From: Pseudarthrobacter sp. L1SW
GTDB taxonomy: Bacteria > Actinomycetota > Actinomycetes > Actinomycetales > Micrococcaceae
Length of the DNA: 64,000 bases
Assembly (NCBI RefSeq): GCF_020809045.1
Contig: NZ_CP078079.1
Location: 3,286,001-3,350,000 of the forward strand
Reading direction: 5' to 3'
Shown here: positions 51,671-60,469 of the stretch, one piece after another
How the letters are laid out: every line of letters begins with the position of its first letter
Numbering within the stretch: the stretch's first letter is position 1
Notes under the pieces: model-generated
Databases searched by the model: none
What the model was told of the DNA's origin: nothing
The model's input: only the letters and a program-made list of their open reading frames with translations
Made by a program: the position numbers and the translations under genes

Positions 51671-52735
51671 TTAAGGATTTACGTGTCCCGGGGAACCACC
51701 CTCGGATGGCGTCCAAGGGCAGCCGCAGGACTGCCTGATCTGGAGTTTCGTGGGGAAAATCCGGTGCCGTGGCGTCTCCCCGCGGGTTGCCCCCACCAGA
51801 GCGGCAACCGCCGCTTCGGCCATGGCGGCTACGGGCTGCTCCACGGTGGTGAGCGGCGGCCACGAGTACTCGGCTTCGATGGAACCGTCGAAGGACACTA
51901 CGGCTATCTCACCTGGAACATCCAAGCCCGCCTCATGCACCGCCCGCAACAGGCCCACTGCCTGTGTGTCCGAGGTGGCAAAGATGGCAGTCGGCCGGTT
52001 CACCGAGGCAATCAGGCGCTGGCCCGCGAGGTAGCCCCCGGGCCACGTGAATCCGCTGTAGACGATGGGCCCCTCCGGCAGACCGGCAGCCTGCAAAGCC
52101 TGGCGCCAGCCCACCTCGCGGCCATCGAGGCTGCCGGATACGTTGGTGCCCATGGCCAGCCCGATGTTGGTATGGCCATGGCCGATGAGGTGTTCCACGG
52201 CCATCCGCGCCCCCTCGGCCAGGTCCACGCCAATACTGTTGAACCCCGGGGCGTCCCGCTCCTGGTTCAGAAGGACCGCCGGGATGTCTGCCGTTTCCAG
52301 TACCTCAAGGTCCGGTTCAAAAAGGACGCTGGCCAGCAGGACGCCGTCCACCTGGCGGGCAGCCAGGTTGCGCACGTTTCGGCGCTCCTTGGCGAGGTTC
52401 CCGTCGGAATTGCTGAGCACCAGTGCGTAGCCGCGCTCCGCGGCGGCGTCCTCAACAGCGTGGGCGAACTGCGAGAAGAACGGGTTGCTGTTGTCCGGGA
52501 TAACCAGTCCGAGTGTCTCGCTGGAGCCCAGCTTGAGCGCGCGGGCCGCCGCGTTGGGGCGGTAGCCCAGGACACGGATGGCATCCTGGACCTTCGCTTC
52601 GGTGGCCGGGGCCACTTTCTTGGGTCCGCCGTTGACCACGTAGCTGACGACGGCGGTGCTTACGCCGGCATAGCGCGCAACATCCTTGCGGGTTACGGGG
52701 CCGCCTCGCGCGGCCTGTACTGCCGGAGTAGTCAT
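51671..52735 (-). CDS. LacI-family regulator of the GH36 cluster
   Basis: 354 aa. The HTH is VTRKDVARYAGVSTAVVSYV (residues about 14-33), with the hinge GYRPNAAARALKLG. The sugar domain has LGLVIPDNSNPFFSQF and VVSFDGSIEAEYSWPP. TAATAT (52748-52743) lies seven bases before ATG 52735, so the start is probably leaderless and its promoter lies in the end of the oxidoreductase gene. It probably acts on the operators near 54029-54132. Confidence 0.88.
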   Translation of the reverse strand: MTTPAVQAARGGPVTRKDVARYAGVSTAVVSYVVNGGPKKVAPATEAKVQDAIRVLGYRPNAAARALKLGSSETLGLVIPDNSNPFFSQFAHAVEDAAAERGYALVLSNSDGNLAKERRNVRNLAARQVDGVLLASVLFEPDLEVLETADIPAVLLNQERDAPGFNSIGVDLAEGARMAVEHLIGHGHTNIGLAMGTNVSGSLDGREVGWRQALQAAGLPEGPIVYSGFTWPGGYLAGQRLIASVNRPTAIFATSDTQAVGLLRAVHEAGLDVPGEIAVVSFDGSIEAEYSWPPLTTVEQPVAAMAEAAVAALVGATRGETPRHRIFPTKLQIRQSCGCPWTPSEGGSPGHVNP

Positions 52736-52745
52736 GCTGTCCATA

Positions 52746-53951
52746 TTAGGTACCCGTACCCGGCGCATCGCCAAAGTCACGGATGGGGAGCCGTTCGCCG
52801 TTGTTGAGGGCGGACTGGTGGGCAACGATCCCGGGAAGGGTGAAGCGGGCGGCCACCCAGGCGTTCACCGGAGGCAGGGTGCCGTTGTTGACCGCAGTCA
52901 CGAAGTCGTCCACCAGGAAATGGTGGCTGCCCTCGTGGCCGTTGGGCGCGCCCAGGAACTCCTCCGGAAGCCGCCCGGGATCATGGACCGGGGCCAGGCC
53001 GGAGACGAAGGCGTCCCTCAGTTCTGGTGCAACGTTCGCCAGCGAGGGGTCATCGAGGGGGATGCTGGGCCGCGTCTCCATCTGTTCGGAGATGTCGTGG
53101 ACGTTCTGCTTGTCCTGCCAGACGGACACCTTGGCGAGCTGCTCGAAGCTGGCCTCCGTTCCGAAGAACCGGAACCGTGACTCGCGGATGTGGGAGGGGT
53201 AGCCCACCCGGCGCATCTCGTTGGTGCGCATTACCCCGCCGTCGTTCAGCTCAAACAGCGCGGTGGCGTTGGAGAAGTCGTTGCCGAACATGCTGACGTC
53301 CTTGTCAAAAACACCGTCGTTGCGGTCATCCCTGACGCCCACACAGCTGACGCTGACTGCGTGCGCCGGGACTGCTCCCAGCACGCCGCCAACAGCGTGG
53401 GTGGGGTACAGCATGGGCGGGTAGCTGGCGGTTTCCTTCCAGCGGTCGCCGCCGCTGTACTGGTACGCCTCGTAGAAGCCCAGATCCATGTCGTGGACGT
53501 AGTCCCCTTCGGAATAGAAGATCCGGCCGAACTTGCCGGCAGCATGTTGGTTCCGCGCGTACACCGTGGCCGGGTTGTAGTAGCTGGTCTCACCCATCAT
53601 GTACACCAGGCCGGTTTCCCGGACGGCCTCGATGATCCGCGCTATTTCCTCTTCCGAAATGGCCATGGGAACAGCCGAATAGACGTGCTTGCCCGCCCGG
53701 AGCGCCTGCTCCACGAGCGGACCATGGGTCCAGCGCTGCGTGAAGACCGCCACGGCGTCGACGTCGGAGGCCAGGAGGTCCTCGAAAGTCGCCATCGTGC
53801 TGGCCAAGCGGTATCGCTCCACGGCCTCGGCGGCGCGGCGGGGAACGTCGTCGACGGCGAAGACGCTGCTGACGCCCGGGTGGAGGTTGAACAGGTGTGC
53901 GAACTGTGCGCCGAACTGGCCCACTCCCACCACGCCAATTGAAAACGTCAT
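52746..53951 (-). CDS. Gfo/Idh/MocA family oxidoreductase
   Basis: 401 aa. Rossmann motif VVGVGQFGAQFAHLF at the N-terminus. The usual EKP motif is replaced by VPMA (HVYSAVPMAISEEE), as in some subfamilies. The C-terminal domain has HAVGGVLGAVPAHAVSVSC. It starts 213 bp from the divergent permease gene and ends 10 bp before the LacI start. It probably oxidises a sugar or derivative from the alpha-galactoside route. AAGG precedes the ATG. Substrate unknown. Confidence 0.82.
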   Translation of the reverse strand: MTFSIGVVGVGQFGAQFAHLFNLHPGVSSVFAVDDVPRRAAEAVERYRLASTMATFEDLLASDVDAVAVFTQRWTHGPLVEQALRAGKHVYSAVPMAISEEEIARIIEAVRETGLVYMMGETSYYNPATVYARNQHAAGKFGRIFYSEGDYVHDMDLGFYEAYQYSGGDRWKETASYPPMLYPTHAVGGVLGAVPAHAVSVSCVGVRDDRNDGVFDKDVSMFGNDFSNATALFELNDGGVMRTNEMRRVGYPSHIRESRFRFFGTEASFEQLAKVSVWQDKQNVHDISEQMETRPSIPLDDPSLANVAPELRDAFVSGLAPVHDPGRLPEEFLGAPNGHEGSHHFLVDDFVTAVNNGTLPPVNAWVAARFTLPGIVAHQSALNNGERLPIRDFGDAPGTGT

Positions 53952-54028
53952 CGTCTGCCTTTCAAGGAGTCTTGGGAGTGGCGCGGCAAGCGCTCTCCGT
54001 GCGGCTTCCCAGTGTTTCATCGCTTTCT

Positions 54029-54036
54029 ACTCGAGT
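54029..54036. promoter_or_regulatory. Candidate LacI half or full operator, site 1
   Basis: ACTCGAGT is an 8-bp perfect palindrome with central CG, within TCTACTCGAGTCAACAA. It shares CTACTCG with the larger site at 54102-54119. Confidence 0.45.
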
Positions 54037-54101
54037 CAACAACCCAGTGAATGGACTAAAACCCATTCGGGAGAATAAAAAATTGGCTCTTGCCGTCAGC
54101 T

Positions 54102-54119
54102 AATCTACTCGTGTAGATT
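54102..54119. promoter_or_regulatory. Main candidate operator of the GH36 cluster, site 2
   Basis: AATCTACTCGTGTAGATT pairs at 16 of 18 positions with central CG, a LacI-type operator. It overlaps the likely promoter TTGCCG-N17-GTAGAT of the permease gene. Confidence 0.7.
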
Positions 54120-54120
54120 G

Positions 54121-54132
54121 CTTCTCGAGTTG
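54121..54132. promoter_or_regulatory. Candidate operator, site 3
   Basis: CTTCTCGAGTTG contains the palindrome CTCGAG also seen at site 1, one base after site 2. It may extend or reinforce repressor binding. Confidence 0.4.
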
Positions 54133-54164
54133 TTATCCACATCACAGTCAGGAAAGGGTCGACG

Positions 54165-55106
54165 ATGACCACCCTTGCCAAGCACGCGAGACCAACACCA
54201 TCCACGTCGGGCGGCCCACGCCCATCCGGCGGATACCGCCGGCTGGGTGATCTGAAGATCGCCCTGCTCTTCATTGCTCCGGCGATGATCGGGTTCATCG
54301 TCTTCTACGTTGTCCCGACGATTCGCGGCGTGTACCTCAGCTTCACCGAATACAACATCCTCGGAGACCCGGAATGGGTGGGGATGGGGAATTACACCGC
54401 CATCGCCAAGGATCCCCTCTTCTGGAACTCCCTGGCTGTCACCGGACAGTACGTTTTCCTGAACATCGTCCTCCAAACGGCCCTCGCCCTGGGCCTGGCA
54501 CTCCTGATGCACCAGGTGGCCAAGTCCACCATCATCCGTGGAGCCCTGCTGCTGCCGTACCTGATGTCCAACGTCATAGCGGCACTGCTGTGGTTCTGGA
54601 TGCTCGATTACCAGATCGGCGTGGTCAACCAGTTCATCGAGTGGGCCGGGCTGTCCCGCGTGGCCTTCTTTGGCAGTGAAGAATGGGCCATCCCCACCCA
54701 GGCGCTGATCAACACATGGCGGCACATGGGTTACACCGCGCTGCTGATCTTTGCCGGCCTGCAGGCTATCCCCGGCCACGTGTATGAGGTGGCGAAGCTG
54801 GACGGCGCGACCCCGTTCCAGACCTTTGCCAAAATCACCATTCCGCTGCTGCGGCCTGTGCTGGTCCTCGTCCTGGTTGTCACGGTGGTTGGTTCCTTCC
54901 AGGTATTCGACACCGTTGCCGTCACCACAGCCGGCGGGCCGGTGAACGCCACCCGCGTGATCCAGTACTACATCTACCAGCGGGCCTTCACCGAGTCGGA
55001 CTTCGGCTACGGATCCGCCATCGCCGTCATTCTCTTCCTCATCCTCGCCCTGGTGGCCTTCATCCAGATGAAGTTCCTCAAGGGCAACGAGTCGGACCTG
55101 GACTAA
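54165..55106 (+). CDS. Sugar ABC transporter permease (MalF type, GH36 cluster)
   Basis: 313-aa inner-membrane protein with six helices. The EAA loop is HVYEVAKLDGATPFQTFAKI near residue 215. GGAAAGGG lies six bases before the ATG. It opens the four-gene operon. As in the other cluster no ATPase gene is present. Confidence 0.88.
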   Translation: MTTLAKHARPTPSTSGGPRPSGGYRRLGDLKIALLFIAPAMIGFIVFYVVPTIRGVYLSFTEYNILGDPEWVGMGNYTAIAKDPLFWNSLAVTGQYVFLNIVLQTALALGLALLMHQVAKSTIIRGALLLPYLMSNVIAALLWFWMLDYQIGVVNQFIEWAGLSRVAFFGSEEWAIPTQALINTWRHMGYTALLIFAGLQAIPGHVYEVAKLDGATPFQTFAKITIPLLRPVLVLVLVVTVVGSFQVFDTVAVTTAGGPVNATRVIQYYIYQRAFTESDFGYGSAIAVILFLILALVAFIQMKFLKGNESDLD

Positions 55107-55116
55107 GGAGTCCTCC

Positions 55117-56043
55117 ATGACTACCACCACAAACCGTGCGCCGCTGCCAGCCGCAACCCGCCGCCGTCGGCCCTTCAACGTCCGCCGCGCAGGCGCCTGG
55201 GCCCTCCTGGTCCTCGCCATCGCAGTCTCAGTCCTTCCTTTCCTCTGGGTCCTGCGCACGGCGCTGTCCACCAACAACGCCCTGGCCACCAACGCCACCA
55301 GCCTCTTGCCGGCAGAATTCACCTTCGGGGCCTTCAAACGGGTTTTCGGCCTGCAGTCACCGGCTGAGGCGGTGGCGGAAGGCGGCTCCGGCGCAGCCAT
55401 CGACTTCTGGCTCTACCTGCGCAACTCCATCGTCTTCTCCTCGATCACCACAGCAGGCGCAGTGTTCTTCAGTGCGATGGCCGCCTATGCCTTTGCCCGG
55501 CTGCGTTGGAAGGGCCGGAACGCCGTCTTCAGCCTCTTCCTTGGCACCATGCTGGTCCCGCCGATCTTCACCGCCCTGCCCAACTTCCTGCTGATCAAGA
55601 ACCTGGACCTGCTCAACACCATGCTGGGAATGGTCCTGCCGTACGTCTTCATGACGCCGTTTGCCATCTTCTTCCTCCGCCAGTTCTTCCTGAACATGTC
55701 CAGGGAGGTGGAAGAGGCGGCCATGCTCGACGGCGCCAAGCACCTGCGCATTTTCTTCCAGATTGTGCTTCCCAACGCCGCCGCCCCGATTGCCACACTG
55801 GCGCTCCTTACATTCATCGGCCAGTGGAACGAATACTTCTGGCCGCTCCTGGTCGGTTCCCAGGACGACGTCCGCGTGCTGCAGGTTGGCCTCGGCGTCT
55901 TCAAGTCGCAGTCCCCGCAGGGCGCGCCGGACTGGTCCGGCCTGATGGCGGCGACCCTCATTTCGGCCCTCCCCGTCCTGATCCTCTTCGCCGCCTTCGG
56001 CAAGAAAATCGTCAACTCCATCGGCTTCTCCGGCATCAAATAA
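55117..56043 (+). CDS. Sugar ABC transporter permease (MalG type, GH36 cluster)
   Basis: 308 aa with six helices and the EAA loop EVEEAAMLDGAKHLRIFFQI. The periplasmic loop between the first two helices is unusually long (about 70 residues, Ala/Ser-rich). AGGAG lies about six bases before the ATG and the gene follows its partner by 10 bp. Confidence 0.88.
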   Translation: MTTTTNRAPLPAATRRRRPFNVRRAGAWALLVLAIAVSVLPFLWVLRTALSTNNALATNATSLLPAEFTFGAFKRVFGLQSPAEAVAEGGSGAAIDFWLYLRNSIVFSSITTAGAVFFSAMAAYAFARLRWKGRNAVFSLFLGTMLVPPIFTALPNFLLIKNLDLLNTMLGMVLPYVFMTPFAIFFLRQFFLNMSREVEEAAMLDGAKHLRIFFQIVLPNAAAPIATLALLTFIGQWNEYFWPLLVGSQDDVRVLQVGLGVFKSQSPQGAPDWSGLMAATLISALPVLILFAAFGKKIVNSIGFSGIK

Positions 56044-56092
56044 GAACCCCATTCCCCGCCTCCCCTCCCATCCCCAAAAGGAAAGTAGAACC

Positions 56093-57433
56093 ATGAAGAA
56101 ATCCCTCGGCGCCGTTGCCGTTGCCGCAGCTGTGGCACTCTCCCTGTCCGCCTGCAGCGGATCCTCCTCCTCGGCAGAATCAGCCAAGGGCGAGATCAGC
56201 TACTGGCTCTGGGACGCCAACCAGCTCCCCGCCTACCAGCAGTGCGCCGACGACTTCACCAAGGCCAACCCGGACATCAAGGTCAAGATCACCCAGCGCG
56301 GCTGGGACGACTACTGGAGCACCCTCACCAACGGCTTTGTTGGCGGCACCGCACCGGACGTGTTCACCAACCACCTGGGACGCTACGGCGAACTGGCAGA
56401 AAACAAGCAGCTGCTGGCCATCGACGACGCCGTGCAGAAGGACAACATCGAGCTGACCGCCTACAACGAAGGCCTCGCCGACCTCTGGGTGGGCCAGGAC
56501 GGCAAGCGCTACGGCCTGCCGAAGGACTGGGACACCATCGGCCTCTTCTATAACAAGGCCATGCTCGCCGGCGCCGGGGTCAGCGAGGACCAGATGAAGG
56601 ACCTCACCTGGAACCCGGAGGACGGCGGCAGCTACGAGAAGGTCATCGCACACCTCACCGTGGACAAGAGCGGCAAGCGCGGCGACGAGCCCGGCTTCGA
56701 CAAGAACAACGTGGAGGTCTACGGGCTGGGCCTGAACGGCGGCGGCGACTCCTCGGGCCAGACCGAGTGGAGCTACCTCACCAACACCACCGGCTGGTCC
56801 CACACGGACAAGAACCCGTGGGGCACCCACTACAACTATGACGACCCCAAGTTCCAGGCAAGCATGGAGTGGTTCGCCGGGCTGGCCGACAAGGGCTACA
56901 TGCCCAAGCTGGAGACCACCGTCGGTGCGGCCATGGCCGACACCTTTGCTGCCGGCAAGTCCGCCATCAACGCCCACGGCTCGTGGATGATCGGGCAGTA
57001 CACCGGCTACAAGGGCATCGAGGTGGGCATCGCGCCCACCCCTATTGGCCCCGAAGGCGAGCGCGCCTCCATGTTCAACGGCCTGGCTGATTCCATCTGG
57101 GCGGGCACCAAGAAGAAGGACGCGTCCATCAAGTGGGTGGAGTACCTTGCCTCTGCTGACTGCCAGGACGTCGTCGCCTCCAAGGCGGTCGTCTTCCCGG
57201 CTTTGAAGGCCTCGTCGGAGAAGGCCGAAGAAGCCTTCAAGGCCAAGGGCGTGGACGTCACCGCCTTCACCGAGCACGTCAAGAACAAGACCACCTTCCT
57301 GTACCCGATCACGGACAACACCGCCAAGGTCAAGGGCATCATGGAGCCGGCCATGGACGCCGTGGTTTCCGGCAAGGCGCCGGCGAGCTCCCTCACCCAG
57401 GCCAACGAACAGGTCAACGCCCTCTTCAAGTAG
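56093..57433 (+). CDS. Sugar ABC transporter substrate-binding lipoprotein (GH36 cluster)
   Basis: 446 aa. The signal peptide ends in LSAC near residue 21, followed by a Ser-rich spacer. The mature part has the extracellular solute-binding layout with EISYWLWDANQLPAYQQCA and AAGKSAINAHGSWMIGQY. AAAGGAAAG precedes the ATG. Two hairpins follow the stop, which may protect this message and raise its level above the other genes. Probably binds melibiose, raffinose or a related alpha-galactoside, by context. Confidence 0.88.
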   Translation: MKKSLGAVAVAAAVALSLSACSGSSSSAESAKGEISYWLWDANQLPAYQQCADDFTKANPDIKVKITQRGWDDYWSTLTNGFVGGTAPDVFTNHLGRYGELAENKQLLAIDDAVQKDNIELTAYNEGLADLWVGQDGKRYGLPKDWDTIGLFYNKAMLAGAGVSEDQMKDLTWNPEDGGSYEKVIAHLTVDKSGKRGDEPGFDKNNVEVYGLGLNGGGDSSGQTEWSYLTNTTGWSHTDKNPWGTHYNYDDPKFQASMEWFAGLADKGYMPKLETTVGAAMADTFAAGKSAINAHGSWMIGQYTGYKGIEVGIAPTPIGPEGERASMFNGLADSIWAGTKKKDASIKWVEYLASADCQDVVASKAVVFPALKASSEKAEEAFKAKGVDVTAFTEHVKNKTTFLYPITDNTAKVKGIMEPAMDAVVSGKAPASSLTQANEQVNALFK

Positions 57434-57444
57434 GCCCCGAATCC

Positions 57445-57470
57445 GTGGCTGCGTATATGGTCGCAGCCAC
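57445..57470 (+). other. Intercistronic hairpin 1
   Basis: GTGGCTGCG and CGCAGCCAC form a perfect 9-bp stem with an 8-nt loop, 12 bases after the binding-protein stop. It may stabilise the upstream message or cause partial termination. Confidence 0.6.
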
Positions 57471-57479
57471 CACCCGGCT

Positions 57480-57514
57480 GGATGCCGTCGCCCCTCCTCG
57501 CGGCGGCGGCATCC
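57480..57514 (+). other. Intercistronic hairpin 2
   Basis: GGATGCCG and CGGCATCC form an 8-bp stem around a GC-rich loop. With hairpin 1 it fills the gap between the binding-protein and alpha-galactosidase genes. Confidence 0.55.
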
Positions 57515-57584
57515 ACCACACCCACTGGACTGATGACCCACGCTTCCGGGTCTACACGCACGAATCAACACTGAAAGAGATCTT

Positions 57585-59777
57585 ATGGACCCCCTCCACC
57601 TCCGTTCCGCCGGCACCAGCCTGGTGATCAGCTTCGACAGCGGAGAGGCCGAGGTCATCCATTGGGGTGCGGACCTGGGCACCACCTTGCCGGACCTGGC
57701 CATCCTCACCGCCCCGGTCCCCCACTCCGCCATCGACGCGCGCGTTCCGGCGGGCCTCCTCCCCCAGGCTTCGTCGTCGTGGCGCGGCAGGGCCGCCCTG
57801 CGCGGTTCCAGGACGGCCGACGGCGTCTCCGGACTTGATTTCTCGCCCCGACTCCGCGTTGTCACGGCCAGCGTCGCCGGCGGTTCTGCCACCATCGTCC
57901 AGTCGGATCCTGATGCCGGACTCACGGTGGAATCCGCCCTCTCCCTGCACGACGGCGGCCTGCTGGAGCTGCGGCACACCGTCACCAACGACGGCACCAC
58001 CCCTTACCAGCTCGACGAACTGGCGACCGTCCTCCCGGTGGCGCCTGACGCCGTCGAACTCCTCGACCTCACCGGCCGCTGGTGCCGCGAACGCCACCCG
58101 CAGCGCCGGGCCATCCAGCAGGGGACGTGGGTCAGGACCGGCCGGCACGGCCGCACCGGGCACGACTCCTCCCTGCTGTTCGCCGCCGGCACGGCCGGCT
58201 TTGGAAACCGGCATGGCAAAGTCTGGGCAACGCACCTGGCATGGAGCGGCAACCACGAGCAGTTTGCCGACACCATCGGTGATGGCCGAACCATGATTGG
58301 CGGTTCAGAGCTCCTGGGCCCTGCCGAGGTCATCCTTCAGGCAGGCGGAAGCTACACAACGCCCGCCCTGTTCGCCGCCTACTCTGACAAGGGACTGGAC
58401 GGGGTCACCGAAGCCTTCTACAGCTGGTTCCGGTCCCGGCCGCACCACGTGCTCCCCGCCGCTTCCACGGGCCAACCCGCCGGAAAGCCGCGCCCGGTGG
58501 TGCTCAACACCTGGGAGGCCGTCTACTTTGACCACAACCTGGACACGCTGATTGAGCTGGCCGAGTCCGCCGCCGATCTTGGCGTGGAGCGCTTCGTGCT
58601 CGACGACGGCTGGTTCCGCGGCCGCCGCGACGACCACGCCGGCCTCGGCGACTGGTACGTGGATGAAAGCCTGTGGCCCAAGGGGCTGACGCCGCTCATC
58701 GAGGCCGTCACCTCGCGCGGCATGGAGTTCGGGCTCTGGGTGGAGCCGGAAATGGTCAACCTGGATTCGGACATTGCCCGGGCACATCCGGACTGGATTG
58801 TTGGCCCGTCAGCCGTCCACCACAAGGACGGCGGGCGCCTTCCCTTGGAATGGCGCAACCAGCACATAATCGACCTGGTGAACCCCGAAGCGTGGCAGTA
58901 CATCTTCAGCCGTATCGATGCGCTCCTCAGCGAAAACAACATCAGCTACCTGAAGTGGGACCAGAACCGGGACCTCATCGAGCATGGCCATGCCGGCCGC
59001 TCCTCGGTCCATGAGCAGACCCTGGCCGCCTACCGGCTGTTCGACGAGCTCCGCAAAGCACATCCCGGCGTCGAAATCGAATCCTGCTCCTCCGGTGGGG
59101 CACGCGTGGACCTGGGGATCCTGGAGCGGACGGACCGGATCTGGGGCTCCGACTGCAACGATGCGCTGGAGCGGCAGACCATCCAGCGCTGGACCGGCGC
59201 GGTGGTCCCGCCGGAACTGGTGGGCAGCCACATCGGCCCCACCACCTCGCACACCACCGCCCGCACGCACGATCTCTCCTTCCGCGCCATTTCCGCGCTG
59301 TTCGGCCATTTCGGCATGGAATGGGATGTCCGGCAGGTCACCGGTGCTGAGCGTGAAGAACTCAAGCGCTTCATCGCCCTGTTCAAGGAACACCGCGGAC
59401 TGATCCACAGCGGCCGCCGCATCCACGCGGACGTTGCCGGCGACGCCCTGCTGCTGCACGGCGTCGTCACGGAGGCGCCTGCGGCCGAAGGCACGACGGC
59501 GGGCCTGTTCGCCCTGGTGAGCACCCGCACCTCCGCTGCCGAGGTGCCGGGCCGGCTGGGCATCCCCGGGCTGGACCCAGACCGGAGCTACAGCGCAGAA
59601 GCAATCTTCCCCACCCCGGACGACGCCGATTACGGCCACACGTACACCCAGGTGCAGCCGCCGGCCTGGCTGGCGGACGGAGCGGTGGCAACCGGACGCT
59701 TCTTCGCCGAGGTGGGCCTGCCCATGCCCAACCTGAACCCCGAGCACGCGCTGCTGGTGAAGTTCACCGCGCTTTAG
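57585..59777 (+). CDS. GH36 alpha-galactosidase
   Basis: 730-aa retaining glycoside hydrolase. The nucleophile Asp459 is in YLKWDQNRD, and the acid/base Asp523 is in WGSDCNDALER. WVEPEMVN and EIESCSSGGARVDLG are GH36 signatures. An N-terminal beta-supersandwich of ~330 residues precedes the barrel. No signal peptide is seen, so it is intracellular and cleaves imported alpha-galactosides. It is last in the operon, after two hairpins. The alpha-galactosidase call is strong; an alpha-N-acetylgalactosaminidase variant is less likely. Confidence 0.92.
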   Translation: MDPLHLRSAGTSLVISFDSGEAEVIHWGADLGTTLPDLAILTAPVPHSAIDARVPAGLLPQASSSWRGRAALRGSRTADGVSGLDFSPRLRVVTASVAGGSATIVQSDPDAGLTVESALSLHDGGLLELRHTVTNDGTTPYQLDELATVLPVAPDAVELLDLTGRWCRERHPQRRAIQQGTWVRTGRHGRTGHDSSLLFAAGTAGFGNRHGKVWATHLAWSGNHEQFADTIGDGRTMIGGSELLGPAEVILQAGGSYTTPALFAAYSDKGLDGVTEAFYSWFRSRPHHVLPAASTGQPAGKPRPVVLNTWEAVYFDHNLDTLIELAESAADLGVERFVLDDGWFRGRRDDHAGLGDWYVDESLWPKGLTPLIEAVTSRGMEFGLWVEPEMVNLDSDIARAHPDWIVGPSAVHHKDGGRLPLEWRNQHIIDLVNPEAWQYIFSRIDALLSENNISYLKWDQNRDLIEHGHAGRSSVHEQTLAAYRLFDELRKAHPGVEIESCSSGGARVDLGILERTDRIWGSDCNDALERQTIQRWTGAVVPPELVGSHIGPTTSHTTARTHDLSFRAISALFGHFGMEWDVRQVTGAEREELKRFIALFKEHRGLIHSGRRIHADVAGDALLLHGVVTEAPAAEGTTAGLFALVSTRTSAAEVPGRLGIPGLDPDRSYSAEAIFPTPDDADYGHTYTQVQPPAWLADGAVATGRFFAEVGLPMPNLNPEHALLVKFTAL

Positions 59778-59780
59778 GAA

Positions 59781-59951
59781 CCATCGATTGCTCCGCGGGT
59801 GTCGTTTTCACGCTTCATAACGCGCGGGCCCACGCCGGCAGGGTTCCCTGGCCGTGGAACCGCCCCGGCGAGGGCCCCGGCCCGAGCTTGCGAGGGCAGG
59901 GAGCCGGTGCGGCCTTGCGAGGCTAGGGGGCCGGTGGGGACCAATCGATGG
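59781..59951. repeat. Segment bounded by 10-bp inverted repeats with a decayed palindrome inside
   Basis: CCATCGATTG (59781-59790) and CAATCGATGG (59942-59951) are exact inverted repeats 171 bp apart end to end. Inside, CGCGGGTGTCGTTTTCA (from about 59795) resembles a broken AAGTGTCGTT palindrome. A 25-bp imperfect direct repeat lies at 59886-59910 and 59913-59937, sharing CTTGCGAGG and CCGGTG. No target duplication is evident. It could be a small non-autonomous element or just structured spacer. Confidence 0.4.
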
Positions 59952-59991
59952 GGAGCGGACGTAAGAATGCGCGGCGCCCAAAGCCAGCCGA

Positions 59992-59997
59992 TAGATT
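59992..59997 (+). promoter_or_regulatory. -10 box of leaderless aroQ
   Basis: TAGATT lies seven bases before the aroQ ATG at 60005 and decides that start over longer frames. Confidence 0.55.
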
Positions 59998-60004
59998 GTC
60001 ATCC

Positions 60005-60466
60005 ATGAATGAAGCCTCCACCGACCCTGCCGCCCGCCGCACCATCCTGGTGATCAACGGACCCAACCTGAACCTGTTGGGCACCCGCGAGCCGGAAAAG
60101 TACGGCACCTCCACGCTGGCGGATGTGGAGCAGTTGGCGGCGGCAGCCGCCGAGGCCCACGGCTTCACGGCCGAATGCGTCCAGTCCAACCATGAAGGCG
60201 TCCTGCTCGACGTTATTCACGCCGCCCGGAGCAACGCCGCGGGCATCGTCATCAATGCGGGGGCCTTCACCCACACCTCAGTAGCCCTGCGCGACGCCCT
60301 CGCTGCCGTGCAGCTCCCCGCCGTCGAAGTCCACATCACCAATGTGCACCAGCGGGAAGAATTCCGGCACCACTCGTTCCTGTCCCCGGTCTGCTCCGCG
60401 GTCATCGTGGGCGCCGGGGTGACCGGCTACAGGCTGGCCATCGACTACCTGGCCGAAGTCCTCTAG
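60005..60466 (+). CDS. aroQ: 3-dehydroquinate dehydratase, type II
   Basis: 153-aa shikimate pathway enzyme converting 3-dehydroquinate to 3-dehydroshikimate. [17 protein letters not shown] carries the flexible loop with catalytic Arg and Tyr. NAGAFTHTS and [15 protein letters not shown] carry the catalytic His region. Length fits the dodecameric type II family. It converges on marP with a 3-bp gap. Confidence 0.93.
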   Translation: MNEASTDPAARRTILVINGPNLNLLGTREPEKYGTSTLADVEQLAAAAAEAHGFTAECVQSNHEGVLLDVIHAARSNAAGIVINAGAFTHTSVALRDALAAVQLPAVEVHITNVHQREEFRHHSFLSPVCSAVIVGAGVTGYRLAIDYLAEVL

Positions 60467-60469
60467 CCG

